Origin: Plantago elongata
Lineage: Eukaryota; Streptophyta; Magnoliopsida; Lamiales; Plantaginaceae
Direction of reading: 5' to 3'
NCBI GenBank assembly: GCA_036897095.1
Contig: JAYMSP010000031.1
Coordinates: 48,627-112,626, forward strand
DNA length: 64,000 bases
The translations under genes and the position numbers were made by a program. Below, piece after piece: positions 1 to 21,228 of this stretch (its first letter is position 1; each line of letters opens with the position of its first letter). Under the pieces are notes generated by a model, which worked only from the letters and a program-made list of their open reading frames with translations, had not been told where the DNA came from and searched no databases.

Positions 1-7693
<7,693 letters not shown>

Positions 7694-8564
7694 ATGATAT
7701 TTTCCTCAAAAGGTAATGATACCTAGGTCATTTACTAACTCCAGTGGGATTGTGGGACACACGAGAACTGAGCACACTAACATCATGTATGTTCTTTAAC
7801 ATCTTGGTGATGATTCTCACATTGGATCAGATTGTAATTAAATGTATATTTCAAACTGTAACAAAATCAATGTGCAAATTTTTGGGGTCCGAGCAGCAAT
7901 GGAATTTGAGATTGTCAGTGAAGAAATATGAGAATATTGTTGACAGGCTGTGGAGCACAATTAATGGAAGATAACCTGCCTGATGTAAAACTGCATGGGA
8001 TACAGGACCAAGTGCGGCACTTGGCCTTCGGACATGAAAATCATTGCCAGTTTGTCTTGGAGGCTTTGCACAAATGAGGCAAGAAGATGGACCGCAGGTT
8101 TGCTCCTGCCATGTGGTGTATCATACTCTATATTAGTCATAGTGAAGATTGACTTCAATTTGCCCCTAAGATGAATACCTGTTTGGTCAAGATTTAATAA
8201 ATGTTATCATTCCTCATTTACATGGATTAATATTGTGCAAGTTGTTAACGGTGAACCCTAATGCCCTATGATGTGTGTAGTTGGGTTTCGTAATATTGTG
8301 AAGTACTTGAAATGGTTTAGGTTTATGTGCAAAGTAGTTAAAAGTAGTGATACTGGTCTGATCTTACTGCCAAACAGTTGCATATGTTTTTTGCTAAAAA
8401 TCATCAACGTTATGGCGCACCAAGATACATAGCAAATTGTATGGAGAACAATAGGAATTAACAATATATACTCATATATGTAAGACAATAAGAACAGTGT
8501 TCTACGGGAGTATATAAGAGTTCTTATTCATAAATACTAATCTCCAGATTCGTGAACAATTACA
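7694..8564. other. Intergenic region between convergent OVA1 and alpha-CA genes
   Basis: Holds the 3' untranslated region of the synthetase gene and that of the carbonic anhydrase gene on the other strand. No further gene is visible. Confidence 0.5.
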
Positions 8565-10740
8565 CTAGAACCTAATGTGATGCTTTGTTTTCAAAGCAGA
8601 TTTGTCCTCGTATAAGTTGACATGACGTCCATTCAAGGGCTGGCAAGGCCTCGCATTTTTCTTGCATCTCAGGTCAAGTGGAGCTTTGAGGGCAAGTACC
8701 TGTCCTCTGGATATTGATCTCACCTGCATTATCACTTTATCAGTATAAATGTGTTGCAATGGTTAGATTATGCTTTTGATATGTAATTAATCAAAATTCA
8801 AAAAATAGATTTAATTTAGCTACATACATCATTTTGTTAGTAATGCTGACTTAACAACACAAGTATATTATTAAGATGCAATTATTAAAATTAAACATGT
8901 GATTTTTGAAGTTAAATATGTGATATTAATTCGTTTATTGAAATACGATATCTCAAAAAAATTGTAATCCAACAAATAGAATCTGCACCTTGCCCAGGAT
9001 GTTCCAAATAACATTTTCAGTGCAAGGGGGAGTTGTAAAAGAGCCAACATATCTGTAATACTTGCGGCATCTTTTCCTTAATTCCTCCGTGTGTATTGGC
9101 CCGAGTGTAATTGGTGCATCCTTGTGACTTCTGACTTCATATGCGAGTTCATTCAATTTGTTCTGGATCTATGGTAATATTTATGAAATCCGTCAAATAA
9201 ATCAAATGAGTATATTTATTTTGTTCTTAGTTCTTATAAGCACGGTGATTGATTGTTCCATAAACGTACCTTTGCAACGAGTGGATCTGGTCGTCCATAA
9301 TCGAAAAGCATAGCAATGACTGATACATTCCCATCGTCAGAAATGTGTACCAAATGAAGCTCTGCCGCAAATCTGAAGGTTTTATATTTAAGCAGCACAA
9401 TACAAATTTATTAATGAACAACTGAGAATTACAAAGAGGATGAGAGGGATCTAACTACACGTTGTCTTTCGATACAAGTATACAAGTACAACAATCATGG
9501 ACTAGTAAAATAGAAAAGACCAAACACTAGCGTGATCTATATAATAACATGCGACAATTATATTAGAAGAATATGGTATTTATGAGAATTAGACATTTTT
9601 CGAGAATTAACCAACTTGTAGGAGTTATAGATAAGATAATACATACTGCTTTCCATCAATTCTGTGCTCTGAAGGAGCATGCCAGTGCATTTGTTTGAGG
9701 TAATAAATTTTCCCATGCACAACCATTTCCCCAGATTTATCTGGATATCGCACCTGCCCATCATCAATAATTACACATGAAATCACTCCACTTTGTAACA
9801 TATGAAATCATCTAATTACATCTGAATCCCACCATATGGCAGGATGGTTATACGTTTGTAGTTCAAAACATTTATCTTTCTGCCAAAATTTGTTGCAAAA
9901 ATATTTTTGCATCAATTTATGCTCAATTCTAGCCCAGGTATAAGTCAAGATTTTTTGTCTCACCTTCTAGTGGAATTGACGCGTTTGATATTTGAAATCA
10001 AACATTTGATGTCACGTTGATTTCGGCTGGCAAAAGTTTTTAACAGTGGAAGGAAATAGTAATAATATTAATTATTTAGACTAACCCCAACATTGAACTT
10101 GTTGTCCACCAAGGTAACATTGGTAGAGTTGTAAAATCTGATGAGAGGCTCAAGTCCGTTATTAACCACAACATCATGTTTGAGAATATTGATAGGTGAC
10201 TGCAACTTGCCCTTTCCGCACATGGAGAATTCTGGCTTTATCTTTGCCCACATGTTAGGACCTGTACCTCCCGTGTATGTGAACTGGATGGCTTCATCAC
10301 CCTCTACAATGTTAGATGATAAAATGAGCTTATATTTCCAAAACAAAGAGATGAAACCCAAATCGCTCGCTCGCGCCCAAGCAGCTAGGATTTTAACCTG
10401 CACGTCGAGTATATTCCTTCATCTGCTTTAACTAATTGAGTCACCCTGGCAAGTACAGTTGAGGTTATTCATGTTATGTAGTTTTATGCTAAGTTACGGG
10501 CCGTTTGAATGTGTAGTGACAGAGACCATGTAAACATGTACTATGAGAAATTCTGAGGTGGGATTTAGTATTGTTTACACAATCACAGTAGTATACGATT
10601 ATTGTTGCTAAAAATATAAATTGAACTGGAAATGGTAGAAGTAGGAAGGAACTATTTTACATACTCAGGCCGGAAACCAGAAAGAGTAGCGTAACTCCAA
10701 CAATGAAGAAAGCAGCTCCATGAAGAGGCATGGTGGGCAT
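8565..10740 (-). CDS. Alpha carbonic anhydrase, secreted
   Basis: Zinc enzyme that interconverts CO2 and bicarbonate; plant alpha types enter the secretory route. Six exons on the minus strand join in phase: 10740-10665, 10303-10086, 9753-9647, 9372-9270, 9168-8989, 8723-8565, giving 280 residues. A hydrophobic signal peptide (FFIVGVTLLFLVSGLS) opens the protein. The family signature spans exons 3 and 4: SEHRIDGKQFAAELHLV. The three zinc ligands are present as MHWH and ELH. SFTTPPCTENVIWNI is the conserved substrate-pocket region, and its Cys can pair with the Cys in FSMCGKG. A second in-frame Met lies three residues in and could be the start. It resembles the ACA7/nectarin III group; the exact paralogue is not decided. 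Confidence 0.93.
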
Positions 10741-10803
10741 ACATATATGGACTAACAATTTATGTCAATGTGATGGTAGTTTATGCTACCCACAAATGTG
10801 CAG

Positions 10804-10811
10804 TATATATA
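10804..10811 (-). promoter_or_regulatory. TATA box of the alpha carbonic anhydrase gene
   Basis: TATATATA on the minus strand, 64 bases before the start codon, which is a normal spacing for a plant promoter with a short leader. Confidence 0.5.
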
Positions 10812-10819
10812 CATGTCCA

Positions 10820-11690
10820 CAAAGTATATACCCATTGTCTCACTGCACACATAAAAATAAATAAATTAAGACGAGCTAAGGGTAATGATGATCACGAATA
10901 GACCCTTCATTTACATCCTTTTGGGGCCATCTGAATTGTATTGAAAACTATATTTATCTTATGCCACTCCATGATAGATGATCAAAACTCAAAAGCAACC
11001 ACCCATTGTGTTACTTTTAACTTTTTGGACCAATTATATGCATTGCACCACCCAGTCATGCCACGACGGGTGTGCTCACATCCCAGTCCATTATTGGGGT
11101 GGTGGTGGTGCTAAACCGGTCCTAGCCCACTACACTTTTTTCGATTTCTACTGCCACCACTCATGTTGTACTGCGTTATGATTCTTGGATATATTGTACA
11201 ATAAAACTTATCATGGTACAACAATTAAAGCAACATGAATCAATACGTCATACGACACAGTAGACAATCTATTTTCAATATTTATTCATAGGGCATTCCA
11301 GTTTCATCATGCTAACTGAAATAATAGAAGGGTTCTGGAAAGCCTCAACACATAATTTAAACTCTACATGAAAGGAATATTGATCGAAATCAGTACCTGG
11401 TACAAAGTACAAACTACACTAGTAAACAGCACAAGAATGACAACTTCGAATGGAGGAAGCAACATCATTATTTGTGCAGAGACCAGAATGGAACCAAGAT
11501 CTGACGAAGACAGCTCTTACAAAGAAGCACCTAATTAAGCAATCACTTGTGTCTAGAATCCACTACAGTCAAGACCAATCGACTTTCTAGGTGAAAGATC
11601 TTTACCCCAAAAGCCATACAGCCGTGCTATCTCGGAATTCGTAACTAAGAGGAACCTTTAATCCGAAGTCCTGAAAAAGTATAAATTCAA
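10820..11690. other. Intergenic region
   Basis: The promoter of the carbonic anhydrase gene and the 3' end of the mS34-like gene face each other here. No exon-like stretch or named repeat was found. Confidence 0.4.
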
Positions 11691-14600
11691 TCACGCATTT
11701 TGTAACTCCGGTTTGGGAGTGCTGTCCTCAGGTTTGCTCAATTTTGGACCTGTTTTGCTCAAGCTGTAAACACACTTCCAGCAGCGCTTGTGAACCCCAC
11801 TTATTTTCTTTGGGGCATCTGCAATTGGAATACCTGTTGCAAGTCATTAAAGTCAGCACGTGTAATATGTGTGGCCCAAACCAACAAGATAACACAAACA
11901 TCACCACGAGCGCTTCAATTACCCAAAATATCATCGAGAGGAAGAAGACTATCAACACCAGTTTTTATGCATTCAAGTACCAACATCAAAGAACTACCAG
12001 CTAGCAGAGAGGCTGAAAGTCTGAAAGTGAAGCGGAGGTTAGCTAAACCACTCTTCTTATTCTAAAACGATATTTTAGCCACCAAACCAAGGAAGATATT
12101 TGAGACCTGGCAAGTTTTATTCCATGGTATCGACAACAGCCTGACTATTGTAATTCTGAACCAATAACAGACTAACAGGGTACGGATAGCAATAGCATGC
12201 ACATTTCATGATGTGAAACTTGAGAATGAAATGAAATTTTTTCTTCTTTGCTATATATAGTGCTCTCTACAAGGTCCCCATTCCCTTGCAGAAAAAGAAA
12301 AGGAGAATATCTAGAGATATTTGATAGTAGTGGTGTTAGGTTTGTTCGTCCCATTTACAATGACCATGAAACACCAGTCCATAGCTCATTATTCATCCAC
12401 TTTACTGTGAACAGTCGACGCTGAGGACATGAAAGTTGTTCAAGAGAATGGAACTACAGGATTTAGTTTGAGTTGATAATGAAAATTGACGTAAGCAATT
12501 CAAAGTTTCAAACAGATGGACTGATGGACATGAAAGATTGTTTTCCTTGCTGAAGCAATACATTAGTATTACTGTCTTAGCATCTTGCCATAGCAAATCA
12601 AACCAAAAATTATAATATGGTCGGATAAGAACTCTGGTGTCACATAAACTGCTTCGCTAGAATAGGAGTAGAGTTAGCTACGTCAGATGAGGCTATTTTA
12701 ATTGACTGAAATAAGAGCTCCATAATCCTCATGAGTTGTGTGCATATCTAAGGGAGTGAAAGTTAAACGAAAAGCTCAGCATGATTAATTGTACTTCCAA
12801 AGACATTTGGTTTAGTTTGGACGACCTAGGGAAGACTGAAAGACCGACAGAGTAGGTCAAACAATATTGAAATATCTGAGATCAAAACTTTCAAAATTGC
12901 TTAAATTCAATCTTGTTTTGCATCTTCATGATAATAACATGAGTTTCTGGTCCCTATAGACTAGATGAGAGTGCTTAATTTGTTACAGGGTGCTAAGATC
13001 CTAAGGTTTCAAATTTGATTACAATGTAGGTCATATGGAAGCTAATGCACGGCTTACAAGAAGTCAAGAACTTGGGTCTTCTCATCTAAACAGGTAAGTT
13101 TCTAGGTGGGCTTCCCCAATTTTCAAACAGTAAAGATTATATGCAGTGAACTGGATGACCAATCAGGTACTTATGCAAGCTTTTGACAGGTGTTAAGAGC
13201 ACCAGGATACACCAAGCATTCCATATCAGTAAAATCTAAGTAAAAGAAAAGAAACAAAGAGATGAAATACAGCACATTCCGCGAGTAAACTTCTACGATA
13301 ACTGCTCACTAATAAAACTTACTGCAATATGTCATAAGCAGTGATATATCCTCAAACTATCATCCACATACGTGGGATTTGCTTGGTTACTGAGTTGACC
13401 AGGAAGACTGGAAATCTAACCAAGTAACTACAACCTTAGTTGGTGCTTCAACTTTACACATATATCAATTTTCAACGTTATTTTCATAATCTTTGCTTTG
13501 ACATGATCAATGAGAAATTCGTACCTGTCTTGGTTAAAGTTGCTTTATAACATCTATTGTATCAGAAATGAGAAAAGGGATTAGAGTAGGATTTTCCTGA
13601 AACACAAAATGCAGAGAAGGCCAACTCTCTTGTCTCGATTATTTATATAGCATGCAAACTTCAAGCAGATACCAACTATATTATTATATGAAACCAAGCG
13701 ATGTCCGTTTGCCTCAACATATACAAGCACTACCTTTCCGATTCCAGATATAACTTCACAGCCAAAGGAAACAAAGGCCAGAAAGAAAGAAAAAACGCGA
13801 GCATGTATGCAAAGACTCGACTTAAGACATTAATGCCCCAAAATAATAGCAGTACCTGCTTTGTGAGCAACCCCCCAAGCCTTGCCATGCCTTCCATCCT
13901 GCCAAAAAAAAATCATTAAAAAAAAAAACCAATTACCCTCTGACCACAACTAATCTACATAAATAAGCACAAAAACCACAAGTACAATAGAACAAGCTAC
14001 ACTGTGCAGATGCAATATGTTGCTGAAGATTGGTTAGTTCATTTCTCGCTGTTCGCCTTCGTTATCAACTAATTGGAGCATATTATTCATCCATTCAGAT
14101 GTCAGTTATATTAAGAGAAACACTTGTGAGAGAGAGAGTAGCAGAAACCATCAATCGCCACTGTTGATTGATCGGGTTTTCCTAATTCTTGTAATCTTTC
14201 TGGTATAGCGGATTGTTGCTCTCCGTGCACATAGGAAGATTTAGATTGTGTTTGTCAGCTAAATTCCTAGCACAGTTCGAGTGTTCACAGTTGCCAAATA
14301 ACAACTCAAACACACATTACACAGTAAGCTAAGGTCTCAACTCTCAAAGCCATAAAGCAAAACTAACAAGCAGCCACAAAACATAATTGGAAAAAAAAAA
14401 AAACGCAATGAGGAAATTAGGTAACAGTTGTATACCCTGTAGAGATTAATTTTTGTGATCTGATAAGAAATATCGGCCCAATGCTTTTTAGCCATGTGAT
14501 AGCCGATCCCCCAGTTTGGCAGGTACTGAGCTGCCTCGAAAAGGTTGTTCCCCTTACGATGCATCTTAGCAGGTATAGCTGCGCCTTCAGACGGCACTGG

Positions 14601-14708
14601 GCCAGGCGGAGTAGTGGCAGGCCGAGTAGCGGCGGTGCGCAAGTTGCGGAGTGTAGTGAGCTGGGTTCTGAAGAGGGAGGAGGTTTTCGTTCTGAGAACA
14701 GTCGCCAT
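11691..14708 (-). CDS. Mitochondrial small ribosomal subunit protein mS34-like
   Basis: Probable mitoribosomal small-subunit protein. Three exons on the minus strand, 14708-14436, 13898-13856 and 11833-11691, join in phase and give 152 residues. The first 45 or so residues are rich in Thr, Arg and Ala with almost no acidic residues, as expected for a mitochondrial presequence. Then come NNLFEAAQYLPNWGIGYHMA and ITKINLYRDGRHGKAWGVAH, which I recall from plant proteins annotated as 28S ribosomal protein S34. The end, KISGVHKRCWKCVYSL, is basic. The middle exon is only 43 bases and is flanked by introns of about 540 and 2020 bases, so a gene finder could easily miss the ends. The family name comes from memory. 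Confidence 0.8.
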
Positions 14709-15900
14709 TTCCGGATTTTGGGAATGTGTTTGATTCGGAGAACAAGTGCAGACGGGTTGTGGAAGAGTGTAAACCTAGAGGACCGAATTTGTTTAGGCCT
14801 ATGTTCATCCATCGAATTGGAAATTCGCGAATCACTCATTCGTTCTGAATTAAATTGCAATTGAGATTAGAGTTTTTTTTTTTAAAAGTAAAATAAAATT
14901 AATTAATATAATTATTACAAGTCATGTCTAATTGTTCCTCGGTTACAAAACGAGTCAGATACATATATACTCTTATCCTGATTAACTACAAAAGAAAGCT
15001 AAGAAGTCAAGACATTTCAACATATTCAAATTGTATTGTTTTTTTTATTAATTAAAAATAAAATATAACATTACAATTATTGTTGAACAAAACGAATTTA
15101 TCAATCGATTCTAGATGCAAATCACCACTAATCTCTATTCAGATAATATAATCACCCATTTCGGAAAATCGAACCCGTGACCTCATGGCTACGGTGTGTA
15201 TCAGCTTGTCACTCGGCTACAAACGCTTTGACACAGTTCAGCATATTAAACCATGCTTTGTCTTAGTTATAAGTCGGTTGGGATAGTCACTGATTCTACT
15301 TGCACATTATCTTCAGAAGCTATTTTTGTCTCTGTCAAGTAATTCGATTCACGATATATAAACTCGACGATACTCCCGAGTAAACTTCAAAAGGTGACGG
15401 ATATCCAAAATGAGACTCCTATGGCGCCACTCCACTGCTCTCCTCATGTTTATAGCATCATCCACATGGTGAGAATCAAGTTGTATAATCAACATTTGAA
15501 TATGCAATTAGATAGCCACAGTCACCCCAATCTTAAGCCCAACAAGCTCAACGACATTATTAGGGCACCCACAAAGGCCGAACCTACGCCTAAGTGATCG
15601 CAAATATAATTGAGATTATGATTGTACATAAGATTGTAAAGTAAAAACTCCATATAATCATATCAGCTGAAAAGAATATTTTTATAAAAAATTTTATTCA
15701 TAAATAGAAGTTTGTACTAAAAATATATTTTTCATAATAATAAAATATGCATAACTTAAATCTTATACTTATTAAATAAAATTATTAAATACTAACTTCA
15801 CAAGTTAAAAATGATTTTGTCCAACAATAAGATTCACAAAATATTAGAAAGAACTTTAGATAAGTATTTTACATCTTAAATTTCATTATGAAAATCATAT
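14709..15900. other. Intergenic, AT-rich
   Basis: Upstream of the mS34-like gene. Contains one tRNA-like fragment (separate entry). No gene recognised. Confidence 0.4.
15153..15224 (-). repeat. tRNA-like fragment
   Basis: On the minus strand TAGCCGAGTGACAAGC resembles a tRNA A box and GGGTTCGATTTTCC a B box about 40 bases later. The acceptor stem does not pair, so this is a tRNA-derived repeat and not a tRNA gene. Confidence 0.4.
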
Positions 15901-15909
15901 ATATGGATA

Positions 15910-16190
15910 TGTGATGAATAAATGTACATTAGTTGCACTAGTTAATGGATGAATGAATGGATTAATGGTGTTACTAGTTAAAATGAGTTAGTTTGTGATA
16001 GGTTAGTGGATGAAGACTTTAATATAGAGAAGTAGTGTAGATGGCTAGTCTATTCATATCACTTATCACTTGTATAAATACCTTATATTTGAAATCTCAT
16101 TGTACACAACATACAAGAAAGAATGAACTCACCATTATATGTATTGTTCAATCTACTCTCTTCATCATCTTCTCTCTCTTTCTCTTAACA
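15910..16190 (+). mobile_element. Probable solo LTR
   Basis: A 281-base block that starts TGTGATG and ends TTAACA, with an internal TATAAATACC promoter-like box and a CT-rich end, as in plant Copia LTRs. It is flanked by GGATA on the left and TGATA on the right, a five-base target duplication with one mismatch. No primer-binding site follows. The boundaries are inferred. Confidence 0.45.
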
Positions 16191-16599
16191 TGATAAATAT
16201 TATTGAATATTATATCATTTACTACTATAAATAAGTATAATTACTTAAGATGGGATCGAAGAAATTAATAGAATATGACAATGTGGAGTTTAATCTTATT
16301 TATAAATGATTTCAAGTTGGGACCATAATTTTTTTATGACTATAAAGAATTTATTCATTTATAGACTAGAATCTGGGTAACACGCTACGCGTGTTAGGGC
16401 GTCATACTTTAATGTAATAATTTATGACTCAATGTCTAGCCCTTTTTAAAGGAGCGGCTCTCCCAACATTGTTTTTTACATCCACAAGGCTCGAACCTGG
16501 ATTTTTTCAATAAAATATATACTACATAATGACTATGTATTCTTTGTATACTTCACAATGAATACTTGTCTAGAAGATATACGATGATTATTTTTTGCA

Positions 16600-16820
16600 C
16601 CGATTTGGTGATTTATTACACGCACTTCGAGCATCTCACGCGCTCGACACAATAGCTATGTATTTTTTAAATCTATTTTTGTTTTTTAATTTTTCATTCA
16701 AAATAATTTCCGAAATTGAATTACGAGCTGACACGTATCGAGCACGTGAGATACTCGCGGTGCGTGGGGTACTTTCGACGTGTAAGATATTGCCCGCTTG
16801 TGTAATCACCAAATTCGACT
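16600..16820. mobile_element. Small inverted-repeat element
   Basis: The left arm (CGATTTGGTGATTTATTACA) is matched in reverse at the right (TGTAATCACCAAATTCG), and the GAGCATCTCACGCGCTCG block has an imperfect inverted partner near 16737. The arms enclose about 90 bases of AT-rich DNA. It looks like a short non-autonomous DNA element; no target duplication was confirmed. Confidence 0.5.
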
Positions 16821-17475
16821 AAAAAAATGAAAGGGGTGTATTATATGAACAAATAGTCATTGTAGAGTATACAAAAAATACATAACCATTGTGTATAATA
16901 TGAAATGAATGTGTAGTATGTGAAATGAATGTGAACTCAAGTTCCTTACCACTTGAACCAACAACAGATGATAGACTTTATATTTTTTGTTATATAGAAT
17001 TAATTATGTATTTCATTGATAATTTTGTCCATATTAATTGTTCAACATTCAAATTTTCAACACCCATTGGAATTTATTCCTCATGATCTCATTTTCTCTT
17101 ACTTTCAGTACGTAGAATCTTAAATTTACCCTCTTTTTTCTCCTATACAGAAACACACCCCCAAGAACGAAAGCCATGTCATATGAGTACAAATTGACTG
17201 CCATAAGAAAGAAAGAAAAAAACATCATGGGTCTTATATTCAGGAGCAGTGATTAATTTTAAGTCTATATAACTCATCAGTTAAATCAAAGGCAACAACA
17301 ACAGACGTAAAACCAGACATCTACTGTAGAGTGTAGACAACCAATATATTTCCCCATTTCAAGTCAAATGAGCAATGTGCTATTCACTTATTCGGGATTA
17401 TTACGTGAGTTTTTCCTTGCTTAAATTTGTATTACACACATATTATAAAATGATCTCCCATTGGTCATGATGTTT

Positions 17476-17704
17476 GGGACAAATGGCGCACGCAGCGCAT
17501 CGTATGATGCCCTTGTGATATGTAGTCCCGTAGTTTCACAATCATGACCGGTGAAGGATAAATTGACAATTTTGACTTAAAAAGATGATGTGGCATATGA
17601 GTGAACGAGTCAACCATGCCACATCACAATCAACATCATTTAATTGGTCAAATAATGAAAATTGTAATTCAAAAATAAAAAATAAAAAATAAAATCAAAT
17701 TTCT

Positions 17705-17737
<33 letters not shown>

Positions 17738-18286
17738 CTAAAACTTAAATTAAATTTGTTATTAAATAAACCAATTTTTTTAAAATCAAAAAAGAATGAA
17801 AAGTAGATAAAGAGGCGCCAAGCTAAATGAAAAAAACAACTAACGGGATGTTTATTAGAAAGATTCATCCGAAATGACACCAATTAAGAAGGATGGAGTT
17901 ACATGCCATGAATAGTTGAAATTTTATTTTGAGTTTTTAGTTTTCTTTGTATTCTTTATTAATTTTTCTTAAAGTTTTTTTTTTGTTTTATTTAATAACA
18001 AAATTTTAATTTGAGTATTTTTTGTTTTATAATTTTTTATTTTAGAAATTCAATTTTCTTTCATTTTTTTATTTATTTATTTTTGAATTATAATTTTCAT
18101 TATTTGACCAATTAAATGAATTAAATGAGGTGGACTGTGATGTGGCATTGTTGACTCGTTAATTCATGTGCCACGTCATATTTTTCATCAAAACTGTCAA
18201 TTTATCCTTCATCCGTCATGATTTTGAAACTACGAGACTACATATAAAGGGGCATCAAACTATGCGTTGCGTGCGTCATTTGGCCC
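17476..18286. mobile_element. Non-autonomous DNA element with about 210-bp inverted ends
   Basis: The left end GGGACAAATGGCGCACGCAG is repeated in reverse at the right end (GCGTGCGTCATTTGGCCC). The match continues inward for about 210 bases through TAGTCCCGTAGTTTCA, the GATGTGGCAT block and AATTGGTCAAATAATGAAAA. The 400-base interior is AT-rich with a (TA)n run near 17717. Very long inverted ends suggest a Mutator-like MITE. No clear nine-base target duplication is visible. No coding sequence. Confidence 0.75.
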
Positions 18287-18299
18287 ATACGACAGGATT

Positions 18300-19620
18300 A
18301 ATGGTGTCTTTCTCCCTACATAAGATATAGGGATAGCACAACCAAGTACATAAATGAAGATGGAGTAACTACAACTATACACACTTGATATCGTGTCAAA
18401 ATGCAAAAACAACACTTCATGTTCCAGAAAGTAACATACGGTAAATCAAGATAAATTATTATATAAAACACCAAAGTTGGACCTGATCAGCATACTATGT
18501 TCTAATTTATTGGAATGGTCAGCCACTGATAAGCACTCTAGGACATTTATCTTTGTCTTCTTTGTTTTTTTTATGCTTCTTATGGGAAAGCATTACAAAT
18601 ACACCAAAATCCAGAACAAGCTGCCTAGCCTCTCCAAAACCACACCACAACAACCAACATATCATTACTAATTAATGCAATAGTATTCCTAGCTTCACAA
18701 TATATTTCAGCATTTACCTTCTATCGTGATTTATAAATGGCCCTTCCTCGATACCAATCTATCAAAATTCCTATCCACAACACAACCATCAAAAGGAAGA
18801 GTTCTCAAGTTCTAGGACTCAGCTGGAGCCTTCTCGACACAAGCACAACAATGAATCCAATTACAACGATACCAATTTACGAAAACTCGGTCCCCAATCA
18901 ACTCATTATACATATAAAGTTGTTTCACTTTTAAAGCAAACAAAATCAAGAGAAGCTAAATTAAACTCATGTTACTGCTACAATTTTCTTGGATGATGAA
19001 GGATACAGACTCAACTTCAAGAGAGCTAGCTGCCTCTTATTCTAAACAAAAGTGTTGCATTTTCATTACTATTTACTCGCACTTGCACTAATATCAATTT
19101 TGTTCATTTACCTAATTGATTTTGCACATTCACACTGCAATTAGAGTGATCGGCTCTCATCAAAATCTAATCGTTCTTCCACTTGTCGAGTACTTTGCAA
19201 TGGATTACTCGCGCGGGTTCTTATCTTATCAAAGTTATCATCTTTTTCTAAACTTAATTGCATTCAGATTCGAAAATTTTATAATGGATTATAAACAAAC
19301 AGAAACCTAACTCATAAAGACGTACACTTACTTACAGCTTTTGATAACATATAGATTATAGACGGGAAGTCTCATTCATCGACTTGGGTAAAAGAAAATG
19401 CGGGGAATTTAGCAACCAGATTTCCGAGAAGTTCAGATTGAAACTCTGACCATTCTTCGTGGCGACTCGGTGGGGTACTCCAGAAGTATTAAGGAAGGTG
19501 GTTGGGCGGATTCCGACGGCGAAGAGCTGGAAGAAGGTGGAGAGAAGGATTTTGATACATGGGAAAGATAAAGGGGTGAATCCTCATGGTTTAATTATAC
19601 CATTGTAATCCTCTAAGCAA
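18300..19620. other. Intergenic region with an unexplained GC-richer stretch
   Basis: Mostly AT-rich. The part at about 19380-19580 is clearly richer in G and C than its surroundings and stays open in one minus-strand frame for roughly 65 codons without a methionine at a sensible place. I do not recognise a protein. Confidence 0.3.
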
Positions 19621-19637
19621 GATGAAAATTGGTGGGA

Positions 19638-19784
19638 TCGTGGTGGTGGAAGAGATAGCGGCGGAAGGGAGAGCAGTGGAGGCGGAAGGTTTGTGGCGGA
19701 GGAGACAACGGTGTGGTCGTGGTGGTGGAAGAGATAGCGGCGGAAGGGAGAGCAGTAGAGGCGGAAGGTTTGTGGCGGAGGGGA
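19638..19784. repeat. GC-rich minisatellite, 79-bp unit, two copies
   Basis: The unit opens TCGTGGTGGTGGAAGAGATA and includes GGCGGAAGGTTTGTGGCGGA. A second copy begins 79 bases later with one or two changes. A long G tract follows near 19791. Reading frames here exist on both strands because of composition, not coding. Confidence 0.8.
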
Positions 19785-19929
19785 TGCTCGGGGGGGGGGT
19801 GGTGCCGTGCCGGGGGTGGAGGAGAGATGTGAGCAGTGGGTGGAGGAAGGTGAATTGTGGGGTGGGGTACCGGGGAGGGTTTTATCAGGAGGAGGAAGGA
19901 AAAAAATATACTATATATACATCCTAATC

Positions 19930-21228
19930 GGTCCTCGATCAACACGCGGTTTTCGGTTATTGGCCCAGCCTGGACCGAGGACCGAATTTCTTAAATAATG
20001 AATCCCGATGACCGGACCTAATCAGGATAGGGCCGGCCCGAGGACCGATTTTTCGGTCCGTTATTTCAGTCCAGTCTCGTTTATGCTCACCCCTAATTGT
20101 GATAATCAGTCGTGGTGAACTGTTGCGGAGCAACCGATGTCGTCACAACTGATTTTCCTACTGTGGCGACTGACCGTGGAGCGGTCGCCGCAGTTTTTTT
20201 TAATTTTTATTTATAGTTATATTAACGCGAATATTGAAAATTTGGAGCGAAAATAGACGTTTTTATTGAAAATACGAGTAGAATAGTGAAATAGTAGAAA
20301 ATACGAACGTATACGAACAAATGGTGACATTTAATGTATGAGAAAATATATTTTTCACTGGTTTCATTTTGTAGATCTCGAAAAAATATACACGACGGTA
20401 TAATTTTTATATTTTTTAAATAATAAAAAAATGAATAAAAAGAAATAAAAATAGATAACTCAATCGGTCGTCCAGTTACCTCCTCCCACAACCAATCGTC
20501 TGCTGTCCACATCGCACGAGAATTCCCCACATTGCATGGTCTAAAGAGCCCGCAAGAATGGGTCGTGGAGGGCCAGAAGCCAACGTGATATTGGAAGTGA
20601 TTTTGAGGTTGTAGGGCAGGTGTAGGTCAATGTAGATTATATTCAAGTCTGAAGTTTTGAACAATGTCGGATTTTAATTCATTTCTAACTCCTCCGTTAA
20701 AGTGCTTTCTTAAAATTTTCTTTCTTCAATTTATACTCCTCCGTTAACCTATCATGCAAATTTATCACGGACAAGTTACCTTGAGGGCGTGATCTATTTG
20801 ACTGAAAATTAATTCAATTCAATCTAGTCCAGTTTAATTCAATTCGATTTAATTTTAATTTAATTTAATTATATTCAATCCAATCTAATTTAGTTTAGTT
20901 CAGTTTAAATAATAAATCGTAGTTAATGATATATCTGACTTAAAAATAAATCAGACTAAGTCAGCATCAACACCTTATTACGTTCACGGGAACGCTATTG
21001 TCGGTAAAATATGATTTTATGTACTGTAACAATCAATAAATTTAACCTCTAGTATATGCACAGACCCACAAAACTACATTTCCAGCTCACTGCTACTGCA
21101 GTGCAACCCACTATCTTCAGTAATCGAGTATATGCCACCCACACAGTCACACTCTACTACCCAACTAATGTTGGGAAAGCAAAGAAACTGCCTCATCATC
21201 ACTCTCGACCTCACTCTCACCTCCTCCA
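19930..21228. other. Intergenic region upstream of the subtilase gene
   Basis: 19920-20090 is rich in CGGTCC/GGACCG words. 20100-20190 has GTGGCGACTGACCGTGGAG followed by a reverse-related GGTCGCCGCAG, which looks like a transposon end. 20795-20905 is a run of AATTCAATT and TTTAGTTCAG variants, also seen near 28500. The last 150 bases are the C-rich leader of the subtilase gene. Confidence 0.35.

Noticed and set aside
14417-14864. 147- and 127-codon frames over the mS34-like first exon
   Set aside because: They are shadow frames; only the frame with the presequence and family motif joins the downstream exons.
19613-19945. Overlapping open frames on both strands
   Set aside because: They arise from the GC-rich minisatellite and have no motif or splice context.
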